The notes: generated by a model not told the origin, from the letters alone. A DNA stretch of 64,000 nt from Sclerodactyla briareus (GCA_026419785.1 JAODTK010005681.1:186001-250000); one strand, 5' to 3'. Shown: positions 47,746-61,145, counted from the first letter of the stretch. Made by a program: numbers and translations.

Positions 47746-48541
47746 CACTGAGCGGTGGTAACCACCTGTCCACACCTATAGAAAACAATTACCGGATTGG
47801 ACCATTGAAAAGTTGTCAGCACAGATAAAACTATGCAGCTTTGGATGGTTCACAAAACTCCACTAGTTCGTGAATCTTTGAAGTATGAATACTGCACCTG
47901 CACCCCACCCATGTCCATTGAACACGTGTCAATAACATAAAAGTCCGGGTTGGCCCCCCATCGTCCTTCTCCTTTTGCCAGGGGAAGGCATCCTAGACAT
48001 TGGGTGCAAAAGGCCCACAAATTCACATAACCCGCAAGATACTCGTATGGAAAGGGGGAGAGATCAGCTGTTTAAAAGCTTGATCCAATGATTCAAGTCA
48101 ATGGAACCGCAAGACTAACTCTTTGACGGTAAAATTCCTAATGGATTTATAAGCCGATATGCTCCTTGTAGCCGAACGTCCTGGCAAAATGGAAGGGCAA
48201 TAGGGTGCCAATCCAGACTTTTTCGTTATTGCCAGATAAACCCAATGATGCGTGAGTGGAGTGCAGGGGTCCATATGGGTAATCGAATATAAGAACCGAT
48301 TAGCTCATCCATGTATTCTCAGACAACCTAACCTAAACACAATGGGGAAACATGTTCTCTCTATGGGCTGGATCTCTCGAGGTATGGTCAATTAATCGTA
48401 CACAGAGGCCACACACTGTCCCATGTCTGCATATATAACCTTGATTTTAGCAAGGAATCAAAAACTAAATCAGCACAAATTAATACTATTTGGATTAGTG
48501 TTTATTTTGAAGATTCCTGACAGTGTTTTATGGAGCAACTT

Positions 48542-48590
48542 GTCTGCTCTAGCAGACGACGCCACGGAGGTGGCGTCAACCTCCAGAGGT
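48542..48590 (+). other. three back-to-back perfect hairpins
   Basis: GTCTGCT-CT-AGCAGAC (48542-48557), GACGCCAC-GGAG-GTGGCGTC (48558-48577) and ACCTC-CA-GAGGT (48579-48590) are perfect and almost adjoining, followed by the palindrome AGGTCACCT (48595-48603). The function is unknown. Confidence 0.8.
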
Positions 48591-49300
48591 CAGCAGGTCA
48601 CCTTTCCGGCCCGAGATCTGATGCTTGCGCATGGGTCTCAATGTGCTTCCCGCCCACGTCACTGAATGCTGCACTTCTCATACTACGGATATCTTCTCCT
48701 GTGAGGATATATTACTCTGGGAATATACGATACTATACCAAACATACTAGGGTTACTGGAGCCATTTCGAGGCTTTCCGATCGGCTGCGGACATCGCCAT
48801 CCATCACTTGCATGTGAGTTGTGGGGGCTATCTATTGATCACTTGAAAGAACTGCGTCCTGATCTTGGGCAACGAGCGACGCCTGGCGAGAACGAAGCTA
48901 GATGCCCGTGGCGACGGAAGTGCACGTGCGTGCTACTCTGAAACAATGTTGGTTTACACCCGAATACAGTACATTAGCATTTTGCTTGGGTGAAGAATCG
49001 CTGTGGCGTTGTCAATACGATCAGCAGGGTGTTCCGGTGTGTCGCTGAGATCTCGTCAGGAAAGTTAACAACTCCCAAGTCAAGTCAAGTCGTGGCAGTG
49101 GCTGGTTGGTTGTATGGGTTCTGGCCGGATCTTTCAAGTAGTTTGGGTAATAGATTTTATGTAAACTAGTATTATTCTTGCTAGTATTCTCCTCGTTGTT
49201 TGTAATGTGTATGATTTTGCATGTGTGAAAGTTACGTTCAGCTGTATCGTTAGGCGGTGATATGTTTTTGTATGTGGGTATGGTGTAATATTACTATAGC

Positions 49301-50025
49301 CTAGCGCAAAGTGTAAGTATAGCGCGATTTTGGTGAAAGGTTGTATTGTTGGGGTTGGTTCTGGCGTTGTAGTAGTGGTGGATCGACAGAGTGAGTCGTG
49401 GAGTGATGTATTTGGAAGGAATTCTGGTGGCCATTTGTGTACGAGACAGTACGGTTACTGCTGGGAATAAGTCGACGCGAGGGCACTGTTATTTTTTCGC
49501 TTGGCGAATTTTGAGGGGAGGCTGTTACTATTTCAGTGCTTATCATTAGCCGACAAGATGGATGAATCCGGGCCCATGATAGCAGATAAATCTGTGCCCA
49601 GAGTGATCTTGTGCGGCTGCCCAATGTTGGGGAGAAGTTTGCAGCCGACATTATGCAATTAAGAGGAAAACATTGCCCAATCACAAGGGAGAACATAACA
49701 GAGATACCCGCGTATAATGTGGACCCGGGCTCCTGACACGCGATTCAACAATGAGCAGGAAATCAGAACAATAAGAGTGGTGGGGCCTTGGTTGAGGCTA
49801 ATGTCAGCGATGATTAACAGGGTGAAGGGACTATGAACGTCTGAATCGAGAGGGGAGGGGATGAATGCGAGGGGGACCCTGATGCCGAACGTTAGACGAC
49901 CTCCACAAGCTTTGACCCTACACTGGAAACTGATGTGTAGCCGGCCCCGCATGAGCAGTGTGCCCCCAGGGAAGTCGTGAGGTAAGGTAATGCAAACAAA
50001 ACCCCCACTTGCCGGGCGGCACATA
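49301..50025 (-). mobile_element. LINE 5' remnant with 2A-like motif
   Basis: On the minus strand a hydrophobic stretch FTLLII is followed by ADISLNQGPTTL (motif at 49782-49805), close to the D-x-E/S-x-N-P-G-P ribosome-skipping motif found at the N-terminus of CR1-like LINE proteins in echinoderms and other marine animals. The key proline of NPGP is glutamine (CAA where CCA would give Pro), so skipping is probably lost. Downstream sequence down to about 49301 is open but gives no clear AP-endonuclease. It is a degenerate copy, and the assignment is from the motif and position only. Confidence 0.4.
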
Positions 50026-51185
50026 GTTTAGGTTATCACCAACAGTTGCAAACTACGTTGAAGGTGAGCGGAGGCTGGACGCGGTACGGTTGGGGGCAAC
50101 GGTGTGCACGGGCGCCCGACAACGAGGACCGGTGATCTAAAGGGCAGGAAACACCAGCGGTGGCACACCAAGGAACCGAGTGGCAGCCGCAAATGAGTCT
50201 GGGAGAGAGCACGATTGAGCGACGTGGGCGTGGGAATGAAAGGGCAAGGTAGCCCACGTGGATCATGAGCCATCTGGCATATCTAGTCACGTCAGCGACA
50301 TAGCACATCCCTGGTGCACGATGACTACGTAGTAATAAGGGACCCCAGAGTGCGAGTATTCCCCAACCTGCAAACAGATGGGGGTTTGGGTGCTGTGTTG
50401 ATACCATGATAGGGACAGGGGGGGTTACCAAAGAATTAATGGGCAATACCTCGATGGGAGGCAGGAACGGTTGCACATGTCGGGTCGCCCTATGGGAGGG
50501 ACAACCCTACGCATCAGGAAATGCTCAAGCACCCCCTCCATAGAGCAGAGAATGGGGGGCACACACTGGGACCGGGATAGTAGGGGGCAACCGTTATGTA
50601 AGACGCCCACCCCCATATCCCGGGACTCAGGGACGGGCCATTGTTGGCAACGGACAGGATGGGAGGAGGCTCCATCTACTGATCGTAACTGGCCTCCCCT
50701 CCACCTTAATAGGCAGCATAAGCACACATCTATAGGACAGGGATGGACTAAGATGGACACCGCAATATGCCCTCGTCTTTCCCGGAATTCACCTCTACCC
50801 GCGACTCTGAATGAGATACTCAAAGTAGAGTTCTAGTTTCTGGCAGTATGCAAAAGTGACATTACTCAGTGCACTCCTAGTCATTCTGTGAGTATGATTC
50901 AACATGACCATGGTTTGAACGAGCACAAGAGTTGAGAATTGTGATTTGTTGCCAGGTTTGCACATTTGTAGGGGTTCGCATATTCGCCGACTTCGGACAA
51001 CTCAAATCTGGAAAGGTTTGGCTTTAGGGCCAGTGGAATGGAATTAGACTGTTTTTAAATGTTTTAGACCGACTTAGACTGTTATACTTTTAAGGGGAAC
51101 ATTGCAACTTGTTCTGTTGTAATTTTGTGGAATGCACTATAGAAAGTAATGTTATGTGGTTCGAAAGAAAGAAAATTCATTCTGG
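50026..51185. other. GC-rich stretch without identified gene
   Basis: Overlapping long open frames on both strands (50028-50836) reflect GC-rich composition. They may be upstream parts of the LINE remnant on the minus strand, but no family motif was seen. From 50840 the sequence returns to AT-rich unique DNA. Confidence 0.5.
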
Positions 51186-51189
51186 CATT

Positions 51190-51500
51190 TCTAATAAAAT
51201 ATTAGTGATCTTCAATGACCTTTGACCTAACCAAATTCCTGAACACCAAGTAGTCAGTGATAAAACACGACCAAGCATTGGTGACAATCTAAATGAAGGG
51301 GAGCATTTCGCAATTTTTACATAAGTGCCCAAATTTCCTTTATAGGTTATTAACCTTGACCTTCAAATGATCAAGAATTTCAACAAACCGGTATCTGAGT
51401 TTTTGGTCAACAACTACAAACGAATGAACAATACCTTAGGCGCAAAAAAATGGCAACTGTCAACACTGGATGGTAGAGTAGGATAGATACTAATAGAAAA
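51190..51500 (+). repeat. family A repeat fragment
   Basis: TTCAATGACCTTTGACCTAA, GACCTTCAAATGATCAAG, TTTTTGGTCAACAACTACAA, then AATGGCAACTGTCAACACTG and a GGATAGATACTAATAG tail, in the order of family A. Confidence 0.65.
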
Positions 51501-51867
51501 AAAACACTAAGGGTCTTCAACAAACATTGGTGATTATGTGACACTCATCATAAGCTAAGCTTGCATGCATGAGACAGCTGTTTGACCACACTCACATGCT
51601 TAGGAACTGATGGCAGCATGCAAGATTTTACTCCTCCATCAGTATAGAATTGAATATTGAATCGTCAGAAAATTCCTGCGCATCAGGAGAGAGAGAGGAG
51701 AGAGGGAGACAGAGAGCAAACTATCTTCCCTTCACCAGAAGTCTTTATATGATGAATACTGGATGTCCTAGAGTCTATCTGTCCTATTACGTAGTACCTG
51801 TGTGTGTAACTTCTATAGGGTTTTTCAAGTGATTGATCCATGTGCTTGGTAATGCTTGCTGCTCCAG

Positions 51868-51953
51868 GATGGAAGAGTAAACATCAGCGAGGCGACACAA
51901 ACGGTCTCAGGTCACCCAGGTTGTGTCAAACAGCTCCTCACAATGATATGCAG
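51868..51953 (+). CDS. candidate internal exon, unidentified
   Basis: An acceptor (GCTTGCTGCTCCAG) and donor (TGCAG/GTATTG) bound 86 bases that read DGRVNISEATQTVSGHPGCV then KQLLTMIC. The reading enters in phase 0 and leaves in phase 2. The frame stays open for another 41 codons past the donor, and the opposite strand is also open, so the boundaries are uncertain. The composition is protein-like, but no domain is recognised. Confidence 0.35.
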
Positions 51954-52299
51954 GTATTGCTCACATTCAAGAGATGTTGTTGTCCACCTTGTCGCCAATA
52001 AGAAAAGGGTCATCAAATTTGTGAAACTTGGTAAATGGATGTATTGCCACAACTTGTGTTTGGATACGTCCAAACATTCAGTGGGCTGAACACACCAGAA
52101 TAAAACTGGAGCCTGAAACAATTTAAGTGCTTCGCATACCGTCTGCCGACTTGTTGGTCAAATGCTGTCATAAGATGGAACAGAGAATATACTTTCCTCT
52201 TCCTACACAAATAGGTTTTCTCCTCAGTTGAGGAATTGCAGACATGAAATCAATATTTGAAGGCCGACCAAGCAGCCTAAAACACTCGAGAAGGGCTGT

Positions 52300-52600
52300 T
52301 CTTGTCATCTATGGGGTTGCAAACCCAAACATGTTGTTTGTGCCATCCTCCCACCATTGGGGCACACTCTGCTTCGCTCTACAATCCCTATGAACTGCTG
52401 TGCCCCTTGGCCCCGGCACCATGCCATGCGACTTCACACTGCTCGCCGGCCAAGAGTTACGTATTTCCCGACCGCAAATCGGGGTCAGCATCTCCCTCCG
52501 CAGTGACGCAGTCACGGTATTTGGTTTAGTACAAGTTCCAGCAATCCCCCGGGTGAAATAAAAAGAGTAGCCTAGATAGGTCCGTCTGCTGGACAACAGA
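52300..52600. other. GC-rich island, open on both strands
   Basis: Both strands carry 75-95 codon open frames over the same bases (+ 52302-52529; - 52309-52596). Neither has a recognisable domain or a convincing splice pair. It could be part of an unrecognised repeat. Confidence 0.4.
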
Positions 52601-53154
52601 TTAAAGTTAGACCTTATGAAAAAAGTGCAGGCTCACTTTAGCCTGACATGTATACTAAGGGTAAAGGTCAATGCAAGTCAAGACAATTGTTTTTATTGTA
52701 GTCCTTTTACACTACAGGCTATGTATAACACATACCCAAGTACTGCCAATTTAGGTAAATACTTCACAGTAACGTGATGTTCACCACAACAAATAACTGT
52801 AAGTTTTCAAATAATCCTTAGGGGCAAGAATACAACTTTCCCAAGTACACGGGCATGCAACCAAGGTTCTGAACTCCTTGGTCCTCCTATTTAGTATGGC
52901 ACTGTGGCACATTAGAAATAATTTTGGCAAATTTCAGCAAAGATAGGCTACTACGTGAAAATGGGACAAATTCCGAGTTTTTCGATAGTGGTCATGGAAA
53001 GGCATGCCCACATAAATCTCACGAAACACAAAGTCAACAAATAAACCATGTTTGGTTGCTTTTGAAAACCTTGTGACGTAAGTTCAGTAAGGAACTACCG
53101 GACATCCCTCCCAGACCCCCCCCACGAGTCGGCCCCAAACCCCCCCCCCACCCC

Positions 53155-56085
53155 CCCTCCCCCACTAGTCGCAGGCAAGCATGTCAGGAATTCCATTGAC
53201 TCTACTGGGGGACATGTCAGGATGATAAATTCTGCAGAACTTGCCTTGGAACAATGTTGGTAATTGTCCCAGGGGAGGGGGAGTGGTTCCGGAGGGGCAG
53301 TCACTGTAGTGAGTATAGTGGGCTTCCCTTGTGTAGATTATGGTTATTACCGAGATCTAGTATGACCAGTAACCCTGATCATCATTGAGAGAACCCCTTT
53401 GCTGGAGACAGAATGAAAAGAAATCTCTACAACCTCACCAGGTAGCCAGGGCAATAGGCCATTGTTTCTGTCAAGCATGGATTTTGCTGGACTTCCACTG
53501 GGGGCTGCTGATTGTTGGGCTATCCATCACTGCACCAACTGTTAAAAATCGTATAAACACTTTTTAAATGTAAAAAAGAGTAAATCCGCCCAACGATCAG
53601 ACGTATCCCTCTGCGGCAAACTTCTTAACGGAAACAGCCTGTGCCCTTCTCAGCTGGTTTGTTGTTCAAGTAGCTTACATAGCCTTCAATTTTGGTATCA
53701 TATAGTTTCTCTGCCTGGTATACATCACCTACTAGTTGTATATGTGCTGCAGTACTGAACAGGACCTTTGTGGTGTTCACTGGGGTGTCACTTTCTGTAG
53801 CCAACTGGCAATTGGTGGAAGGACCACTACATGTACATATAGCCCTTGTCCCCAGGGCCACTGCGGTCAGTAGTGGGAGGTAGTGTCGTCCTCACAAAAA
53901 ACGAAAGAAAAAAAAAATACCAGAGATTGAAGGACACACATACAGCCACAACAGATCAAATATAAATCATTTAAGTATTTGATTAGAATTAGAATGATAT
54001 TATCGCAGTCCAGATGTTTCTGACTGAACAACCTGTGTCTAAATCTTGGGGTGACCATACATAATTGTTGATTGCAATTTTCATTTCCCTGCATTGCTTG
54101 TTTGTTTTACACCATTTGGACTATTGAGGGGGGGTTAAAAAAATAAAAGCAGAGTCTACCATGCCCTTGGGGAACATTGAAGGAATTCAACCATGGCGGT
54201 AGTGTATTATAACTAAAATAGTGTGCTGAAGTGTTGAAACAAAACCAACATCTTCAAGCTATCAGTGAGGAAGTTCAGAAATGAGTTACAAACTCTCCAC
54301 TATTTCAGCCTTTTGTGTCATTCAAAGTAATCGTGTCGGCAGGCGGCACTGAAGTAGCTGAGATTTCAAAAAAATTATGTAGCCTATCATATGCCGAAAT
54401 AGGCAAATGAGTTACTACCTAGGAAATAAATTGGCACCTTCATTCTTCCCCGTTGATATTGGGTGTGTTTTTTGCCATCTACCACCTGTTTTTTCAGACT
54501 ACCATTTCCCCCCACCTCATGTGGCCTTGTTAGTCACCACAGTGTGTTAGGAAGGCCAGAATCTGTAAGACCAGTTACAAATGCTGAGAGCTGTCAGCCG
54601 GACAGTTGACGAGATAAGTGCAGCAGTTTGTGTAAATTTTTGGGGCAATTCAGATTTTGACCAACAAATTAGGCTGCTCGTTATATCAGGACTGTGGGTA
54701 TTTCATGGTGAAATCATCCAGAGGTTGGGGCTCACATACCTTGATGTTTTGTCCACTCAAGCTCTGGTTAGACCAATGTACAACATGTATTCTCTGAAAG
54801 TTGGTCGTCGCCAAAATATGGCCATTTTCGATTCTTGGAGGTTTGCTAAAAAATTTATTTTAATGTAACCATTCTGTTTGGTGAGATGGAAAAAAAAAAT
54901 TATGATAATTTTTGCCTTTTGATGATGCAACCACTATAATATTCTTAGGAGAAAAAGAATTACATGGTAACAGACCTTTCATTACCTACGTCTCAGCATT
55001 CTAGTGGCCACCTATCATAGTGGGAAAACACCGATGTATACCCATGATATTTGTTAACAGATGTTTCTCCCTACCGGGACTGTGACCCACCCTACTCCGT
55101 ACACAAGTGTTTAGGCCAAGTAACAAAAAAAAAAGGTTCTCGTCCAACTTTGCTGAAACTTTGGGCGTGAGGGCCTTTTTTTTTTTTTCTTCTTTTTTGC
55201 TATCAGACAGTCCAGAATACCCATATCTAGTACGTATTCGTGATACGCAGTTCTGGAATAGATGGGGCTTCTTTTTCTTTTTTCCCTGAGGTTATACCCC
55301 CTAGTGCCACAAAGCCATCCCAAAATGTTTCTTACATAGGGTTGCCATGCATCATAGTAGCTTTTTCCTTTAAATCATGTTTTGAAGGTTCTCAAGTGGA
55401 AGTCTGTCAAAAAAAAAATACATTTGACATTATCCAAAAGCGTGCGGGGGGACGAGAAACTGGCTTTTTTTTTTTTTTTGTACGTGGCTTACATGTCTCA
55501 CCAAATAGCTTGCCTTTCAAAACTTCAATAACCTACTTCTTTGCACACAACTCTGAAACTGAAAGCAGGAGGAACCAGGCTTTTGCCTAAAAGGAGGGGG
55601 GTGGGCAAGCAACGAAATTCCCGAATGCGGCAAAATTCCATGAAAGCAGTCTCGCCATAATACCAAGGACCATCACAGTGCACTTCCAAGTTCTAAGGTA
55701 AAATTTTGTAGGGGCAGTGCATTTTACATGTAATCCAAATTTGAGTGTTAAACTTCCATTTTGGCATGTTTGGAATAGCCATAGGCCATACCCAACATCA
55801 TTTTTATAATTGGAATTTTGGGTTTTCTGGGGGAGTGGGGTGTCCAATGTGGTGTGCGGGTGGGGTGGGTTGTGGTGTCTGTTAGTGTTAGGGTGTAGGC
55901 TGTGTAGCACACCCTCCCACCACCTGCCCCCCCCCCCTTCCTACTCTACCAGCCCATCTAGAAAATGAAAAGTAATGGATTGGTTCAATTAGGCCCATTT
56001 TGGCTCCATACATAGGCGACTAGTGCAAAAGCTCTGCAGCATCATCATTTTCTCTAAACCCATCATGATGGTTTAGGTATTAGCT
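53155..56085 (+). repeat. 2.9-kb direct duplication, copy 1
   Basis: It is collinear with 58718-61618 over its whole length, with shared anchors such as TTACCGAGATCTAGTATGAC (53346 and 58923), AATATGGCCATTTTCGATTC and GTTAGTGTTAGGGTGTAGGC (55881 and 61417). Copies differ by many indels and substitutions. No coding region is recognised in either copy, and open frames differ between copies, which argues against a gene. Confidence 0.95.
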
Positions 56086-57389
56086 ATAACACATCTATTC
56101 TTTTCTTTTACCAACATTCGTCCTCCGAGATCATTAGAGTAGCCACTCTCAGTCTCTTGCTTACTTTTCTCCGATATAACGGATCAGGGAGTAAGAAGGT
56201 GAGGGCTTACGTACTTAGGAAACTGCATGAATAGAATGCGGCAGAACAGTTTTGTTTCAATTCAACCAACCCAAGTTCACTGACACAGAACAGAATGTTG
56301 ATCGATTAATACTTAACCAGAAACAATTTTAGGACCACTGTAAGACGGACGTGTTTGATGACAGGGGTTTGAAAAACAGGTGCACCTCAGGGCATAAGCA
56401 GGTTCCGATTAGTATTATGTCCCCTTCAAGTAGGGGGTATAACGCGAGCCAAAATATTTCAACAATTCCTCCCTTACTACTATTTAATTACATCTAAGGG
56501 TTGAGTAGGTTCCAAAAGATGTACACTAGAAAGTATGTTGGTGGGCTTGTTGAAATAGGTTCTAATCTAACTTCTACTCTAGTGAGGAGGCCGGATTAGG
56601 GGATGGGAGAGGGGGGTAGGGGGGGAGGGGGGGGGGGGCGGGGGGGTGGGGGGGGGGGGGGGGGGGAGGGGGTGGGTAGAGGGGGGGGGGGGAGAGGGTG
56701 GGGGGGGGTTGAACTATCCGTAAGTGGGGATGAATCAGTTTTTGCCTAGGCCCTACGCGTTTTTCCTCAGTCTGGGGGGCCGGGCGATCCCATTGGAAAG
56801 GGTATTTAGTGGGGTGGGTGGGTTCCTTCGTTGACATAATTATGCAACCCTCCACCCCTCAACCCACGCCCCCACCCTAAGGAACTGGTCGTGGCATGTT
56901 CCTAATAACTTACCTAATTCACATATGTCCAACCAGGGGGCCGTAATCGCCCTGCATGCTGCATTGGGGCTGGGGGTCGTAGGCCTACTGCACTTTCCGA
57001 GGGCTTAATTTGGTCTAGGCTAGGCTAGCTGGGCATAAAATAAATGCTTTGCAAATTCCTCGTAGCGACGAACTCTATCTCATGTCACTATTACTGAACA
57101 AATGTTCAATACACTGTCCAAATGTAGACGGCAAAACTATATAGGAATCCTTTCAGCACGACCACATCGGGTTCCCCCCAGGGTGACAGTGGCGATGCAT
57201 TATTCTTAATACATACCTGGCCAGCTCTTTGTAATCGGATGAAAATGACACTGATGAGTTAATCCACCATCTCAGTGAGTTGATCATGACACACGCGCAA
57301 ATAGAATAATCTACAAAACTTTTTCAACCGTGGACAACAACTACCTGATGCTATCTCTTTGGGCATCGACTGGCGAACATATATACAAG
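56086..57389. other. spacer between duplicates, no confident gene
   Basis: Unique sequence apart from the G-rich tract at 56613-56708. The proline-rich antisense frame across that tract is a composition artefact. Confidence 0.5.
56613..56708 (+). repeat. G-rich tract
   Basis: About 95 bases, more than 85% G by eye, interrupted by A, T and single C. It has strong G-quadruplex potential. Confidence 0.85.
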
Positions 57390-57800
57390 ACATCGAAGAG
57401 CGGTGACTGAGAAACGGACAAGAAGGAATCTAAAAATAAACAACACAGCACCTGAGAAATTTTCAATCACAAGACAAGGCATGGAAGTTGGAAGAAAAGT
57501 AATAGTAGGAAGGTTGTTAGGAACCGAAGAAGAAGACATTCAACAGAAAATTGGTTTAACCAACAAACGTTTCAACAATTTTCAAGAGCAGACGAATAAG
57601 TACAAGCATTCAAAACTCCAGATTTGCGATTCTGCCCTATTAAAGAGTATTTTTCTGTTATAATTTGGTGCTGAGTCCTGTGGGGTAGGTACAACGAAGA
57701 ATCATGATCACGAAATTGACACATTCCAAAGAAGACTACTCCGCCATGTTCTCAACATCAGATGGACCAATAACAATTGGATACCAAAGGACGAATCATG
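57390..57800 (+). mobile_element. LINE reverse transcriptase C-terminal fragment
   Basis: One frame (57403-57663) reads NLKINNTAPEKFSI, then GTEEEDIQQKIGLTNKRFNN and SKLQICDSALL, matching the KTKxMxIN...YLGS...DI..RI..A...F block after the RT palm of many LINEs. After frameshifts, another frame at 57718-57765 gives DTFQRRLLRHVLNIRW, the closing 'LRRxLxIxW' motif. Sequence between them is compressed, and the region up to about 57690 retains TKNHD-like remnants. This is a 5'- and internally degraded copy, on the + strand, lying between the two 2.9-kb duplicates. Confidence 0.75.
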
Positions 57801-58717
57801 ATGTGACCAATCAAATCCCTTGGTTTCGTAGTAGCACCATAGACGCAGCGTCGAAAAAAACAGGGAGCGGAGTGCGATTCCGCACTCGAAAGAGTCCAAA
57901 TCAGCACCCGAAATCGAATAGAGGGGGGCGAAAATTCGTGACATATGAGAAAAATCGCACCCCGAAATATCGAGCCCCACAGCCTAATAATGGGAACTGC
58001 CCAAAGAGCCCAAATATTGTGGAACCAATCAATCTGCCGCTGTTTTTGTCTAGATTGCTGTATTCCATTCTTCCGTATCGATTCTTTTCAGTCGAAAACC
58101 ATATGCGACCCAATGTAAGACGGATCAAGCCTCGTGACCTGCCGGAGGGACTAAAATTCCATTGATTTTGCCGCTGTTATACGTACCACGTTTCAGCTCG
58201 TTATACCCTCACAGAGCCATTGACACCATACACCATAGCCTACTCTTCGCATGTGTGTACGGCAGGGTCGGAAAAGCGGGGCGCGGGCGATCGCCCCCAA
58301 ATTTCCCAGAATCGCCCTCTAAAAAAAAACATACGCGGGCGAATATAAAAACGAATGTTATGTAAAAATCGCCCCGCAGTGCTGAAAGGGTCTCTCAAAA
58401 AAACACTAAATTGGCCCATTCAAAAATATGTAAAATTATGAACGCCTATTGCTGATAGTTGGCTTTTGTTCACTTAAGTAGGAATCCCTCTGGAAAAGTC
58501 TAAGAATTAATGTCAAATTCCGCATATCCGATATCAATCCATGTCGCGAAAACTTACCATTCCGCGAAATTTGATATTCGTCTTCGTGGACAACAGTGTG
58601 ACTTTCTTCACAATAGCGAAAACACACACTGCAAGGCATTTACCGATCGTCTCCCGTAGCTAACAGTCCGCGTGGTAATAACATCATTTGCAAGAATAAC
58701 CGCGTTCTGCTACGCAG
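57801..58717. other. spacer, no confident gene
   Basis: Contains the palindrome GGGCGATCGCCC (58285-58296) with further GGGCGA / TCGCCC elements at 58314 and 58334, apparently a local GC repeat. Long open frames to 58165 continue from the LINE fragment by chance. Confidence 0.5.
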
Positions 58718-61096
58718 GCTCCCCCCCTCCCCACATCGGCAGGCACGCAATGTCGCGTATGTCCTTGACCTCTTGGGGGACAATGTCATGGAATGAGAAA
58801 TATCTGCAGAAACTTGCCTTGGAACAATGTTTGGTATTGCCCAGGGGAGGGGAGGGGTTCCAGGAGGGGCAGGTCACGGTAGTGAGGAAGTGGGGTCCTT
58901 CCCTTGTGTAATGATTATGGTTATTACCGAGATCTAGTATGACCAGTAACCCTGATCATCATTGAGAGAACCCCCTGAGAATGAAAAGAATCTATCCACA
59001 TCACCAGGTAGCCAGGGCAATAGGCATTGTTTCCTGTCAAGCCTGGATTGTGGCCTGGATCTTCCAAGTTGGCTGCTGATTGTGGGCTCCATCACTGCAC
59101 CAACTGTTAAATAACTATAGACACTTTTTTAAATGTAAAAAAATAAACATCCGACTCTCATGACGTCTTTGCAAATTCCCTTAACTGAAAACAGCTGTGA
59201 CCCTTTCTCATCTGGTTTGTTCAGTACTTTACATGCCTTCAAATGTAACCTCTTAGTTTCTCTGCCTGGTTACATCCCCCATACTATTGGGTAAAAATAT
59301 TGCTTTCCAGTACTGACATGATTGTGGTGTCACTGGTGTTGGTCCACCTTTCTGCTGTAGCAACTGCATTGTGGGGAGTACCCTACATGTAACCACATAG
59401 CCCTTGTCCCTCAGGGCACTGCTGGCGGTCGTATGGGATGGTATGTCTCCCCACACAAAAAAAGCAAAAAAATACCAGAGTGAGTGACACAGCACAACAG
59501 TCAGAATAATTTAAGTTTGATTAGACTTAGAATGATATCGCATGCCAGCCATTTTTCTGACTGAACCTGTGTCACCTTGGGTGACATACATATTGTTGAT
59601 TGCAATTTTTATTTCCTGCTTTGGCGTGTTTGTTTTTACAACCATTTGGACATATTTTGGGGGGTAAAAAAAAGCCAGGGTCTACCATGACCCTTGGGTT
59701 AACATGAATGATTCAACATGGGTAGTGGTATTAATCACTAACTAGTGTGCTGAAGTGGTTGAAAACAACCCACATCCTTCAAGCTATCAGTGAGAAGATT
59801 CCAGAATGAGTTCAAACCTCACTATTTCAGCCGGTGGTGTCTTCAAAGTATGGGTGGTCGGTCAGTCGGCACTGGAGTAGTGGATTCCAAAAAAAATTAT
59901 TGTAGTCCTATCCATATGGCCTGAACTAGGCACATAGTTGTACTACCTAAATAAATTGGCACATATCATTGCTCCCATTGATATTTGGTTGTTGTTTTTT
60001 GCCCCATCTACCCCCTATTTGTTTTTCATGCCTACCATTTCCCCCACCTCATGGGCCTGTAGTCACCACAGGTGTTAGGAAGGCATATCCTATAGACTAA
60101 GTTCCAAATTGCTGAGATCTGTCAGCGGACAGTGCGAGATAGTGTCATCAGTTTGTTAATTTTGGGGCATTCCAGATTTTGACCACAAATTAGGCTGCTC
60201 CGTATATCATGACTGTTGGGTGTCATTTCATTTGAAATCATGCCAGAGGTTTGGCTCACTCCTTTGATGTTTTTTACACTCAAGTCCCCCCTTTTTTGGT
60301 AGACCATGTACAAACATTATTCTCTGAAAATTGTAACTCCAAATATGGCCATTTCGATTCTCTGGAGGTTTGCTAAAAAATTTATTTTAATGTAATCCAT
60401 TCTGTTTGGTGAGATGGAAAAAAAAACTATATAATTTTTTGCTCTTTGATGATGCAACCACTAAATATTCTTAGGAGAAAGAATACTTGTACAGAGCTTT
60501 TTCATAGAGCCTTACGGCTCACATTCGAGTGCGCACCTATCATAGGTTGGAAAACACGATGTTTACCCATGATTTGTAACAGAAGGTTCTTCTCCCTACC
60601 GTGACTGTGACTCCCCCCTACTGCCCGTTCAAGTGTTTAGAGGCAAGTAACCAAAAAAAAAGTTTCTCCCTAACTTTGCTGAAAGTTTTGGCTCTCAGAC
60701 AGTCCAGAATACCCATATTTAGTACTGTATTCGTGGTACAAAGCATTCTGGAAATGACAAATGAGGCTTCTTTTTTTCTTTTTTCCCTGAGTTTATACCC
60801 CTAGTGGCCACAAATCCATCCCAAATGTCCTTACAATAGTTTGTCATGCATCAGTAGAAGCTTTTTCCTTTAATCATATTTTTGGAAGAATTTATCAATG
60901 AAGTTGGTCCAAAAAAAAAAAGAAATTTTGACAATTATCTTAAAAAGCGTGCGTGCCGGGACGAGAACTTGCTTTTTTTTTAACTTGGGCATTACTGTCT
61001 CACCAAATATCTGCCTTCAAAACTTCAATACGTAACATTCTTGGCACACAACTCTGAAACTGAAAAGCAGGGGATGAACCAGATTGGCCTAAAGAG

Positions 61097-61145
<49 letters not shown>

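Noticed and set aside
50028-50836. Overlapping open frames on both strands, up to 146 codons
   Set aside because: GC-rich sequence lengthens frames by chance and no family motif or splice evidence supports any of them.
54581-54868. 95-codon frame in duplication copy 1
   Set aside because: The homologous region of copy 2 (about 60110-60390) does not keep this frame.
56574-56855. Proline-rich antisense frame
   Set aside because: Composition artefact of a G-rich tract.
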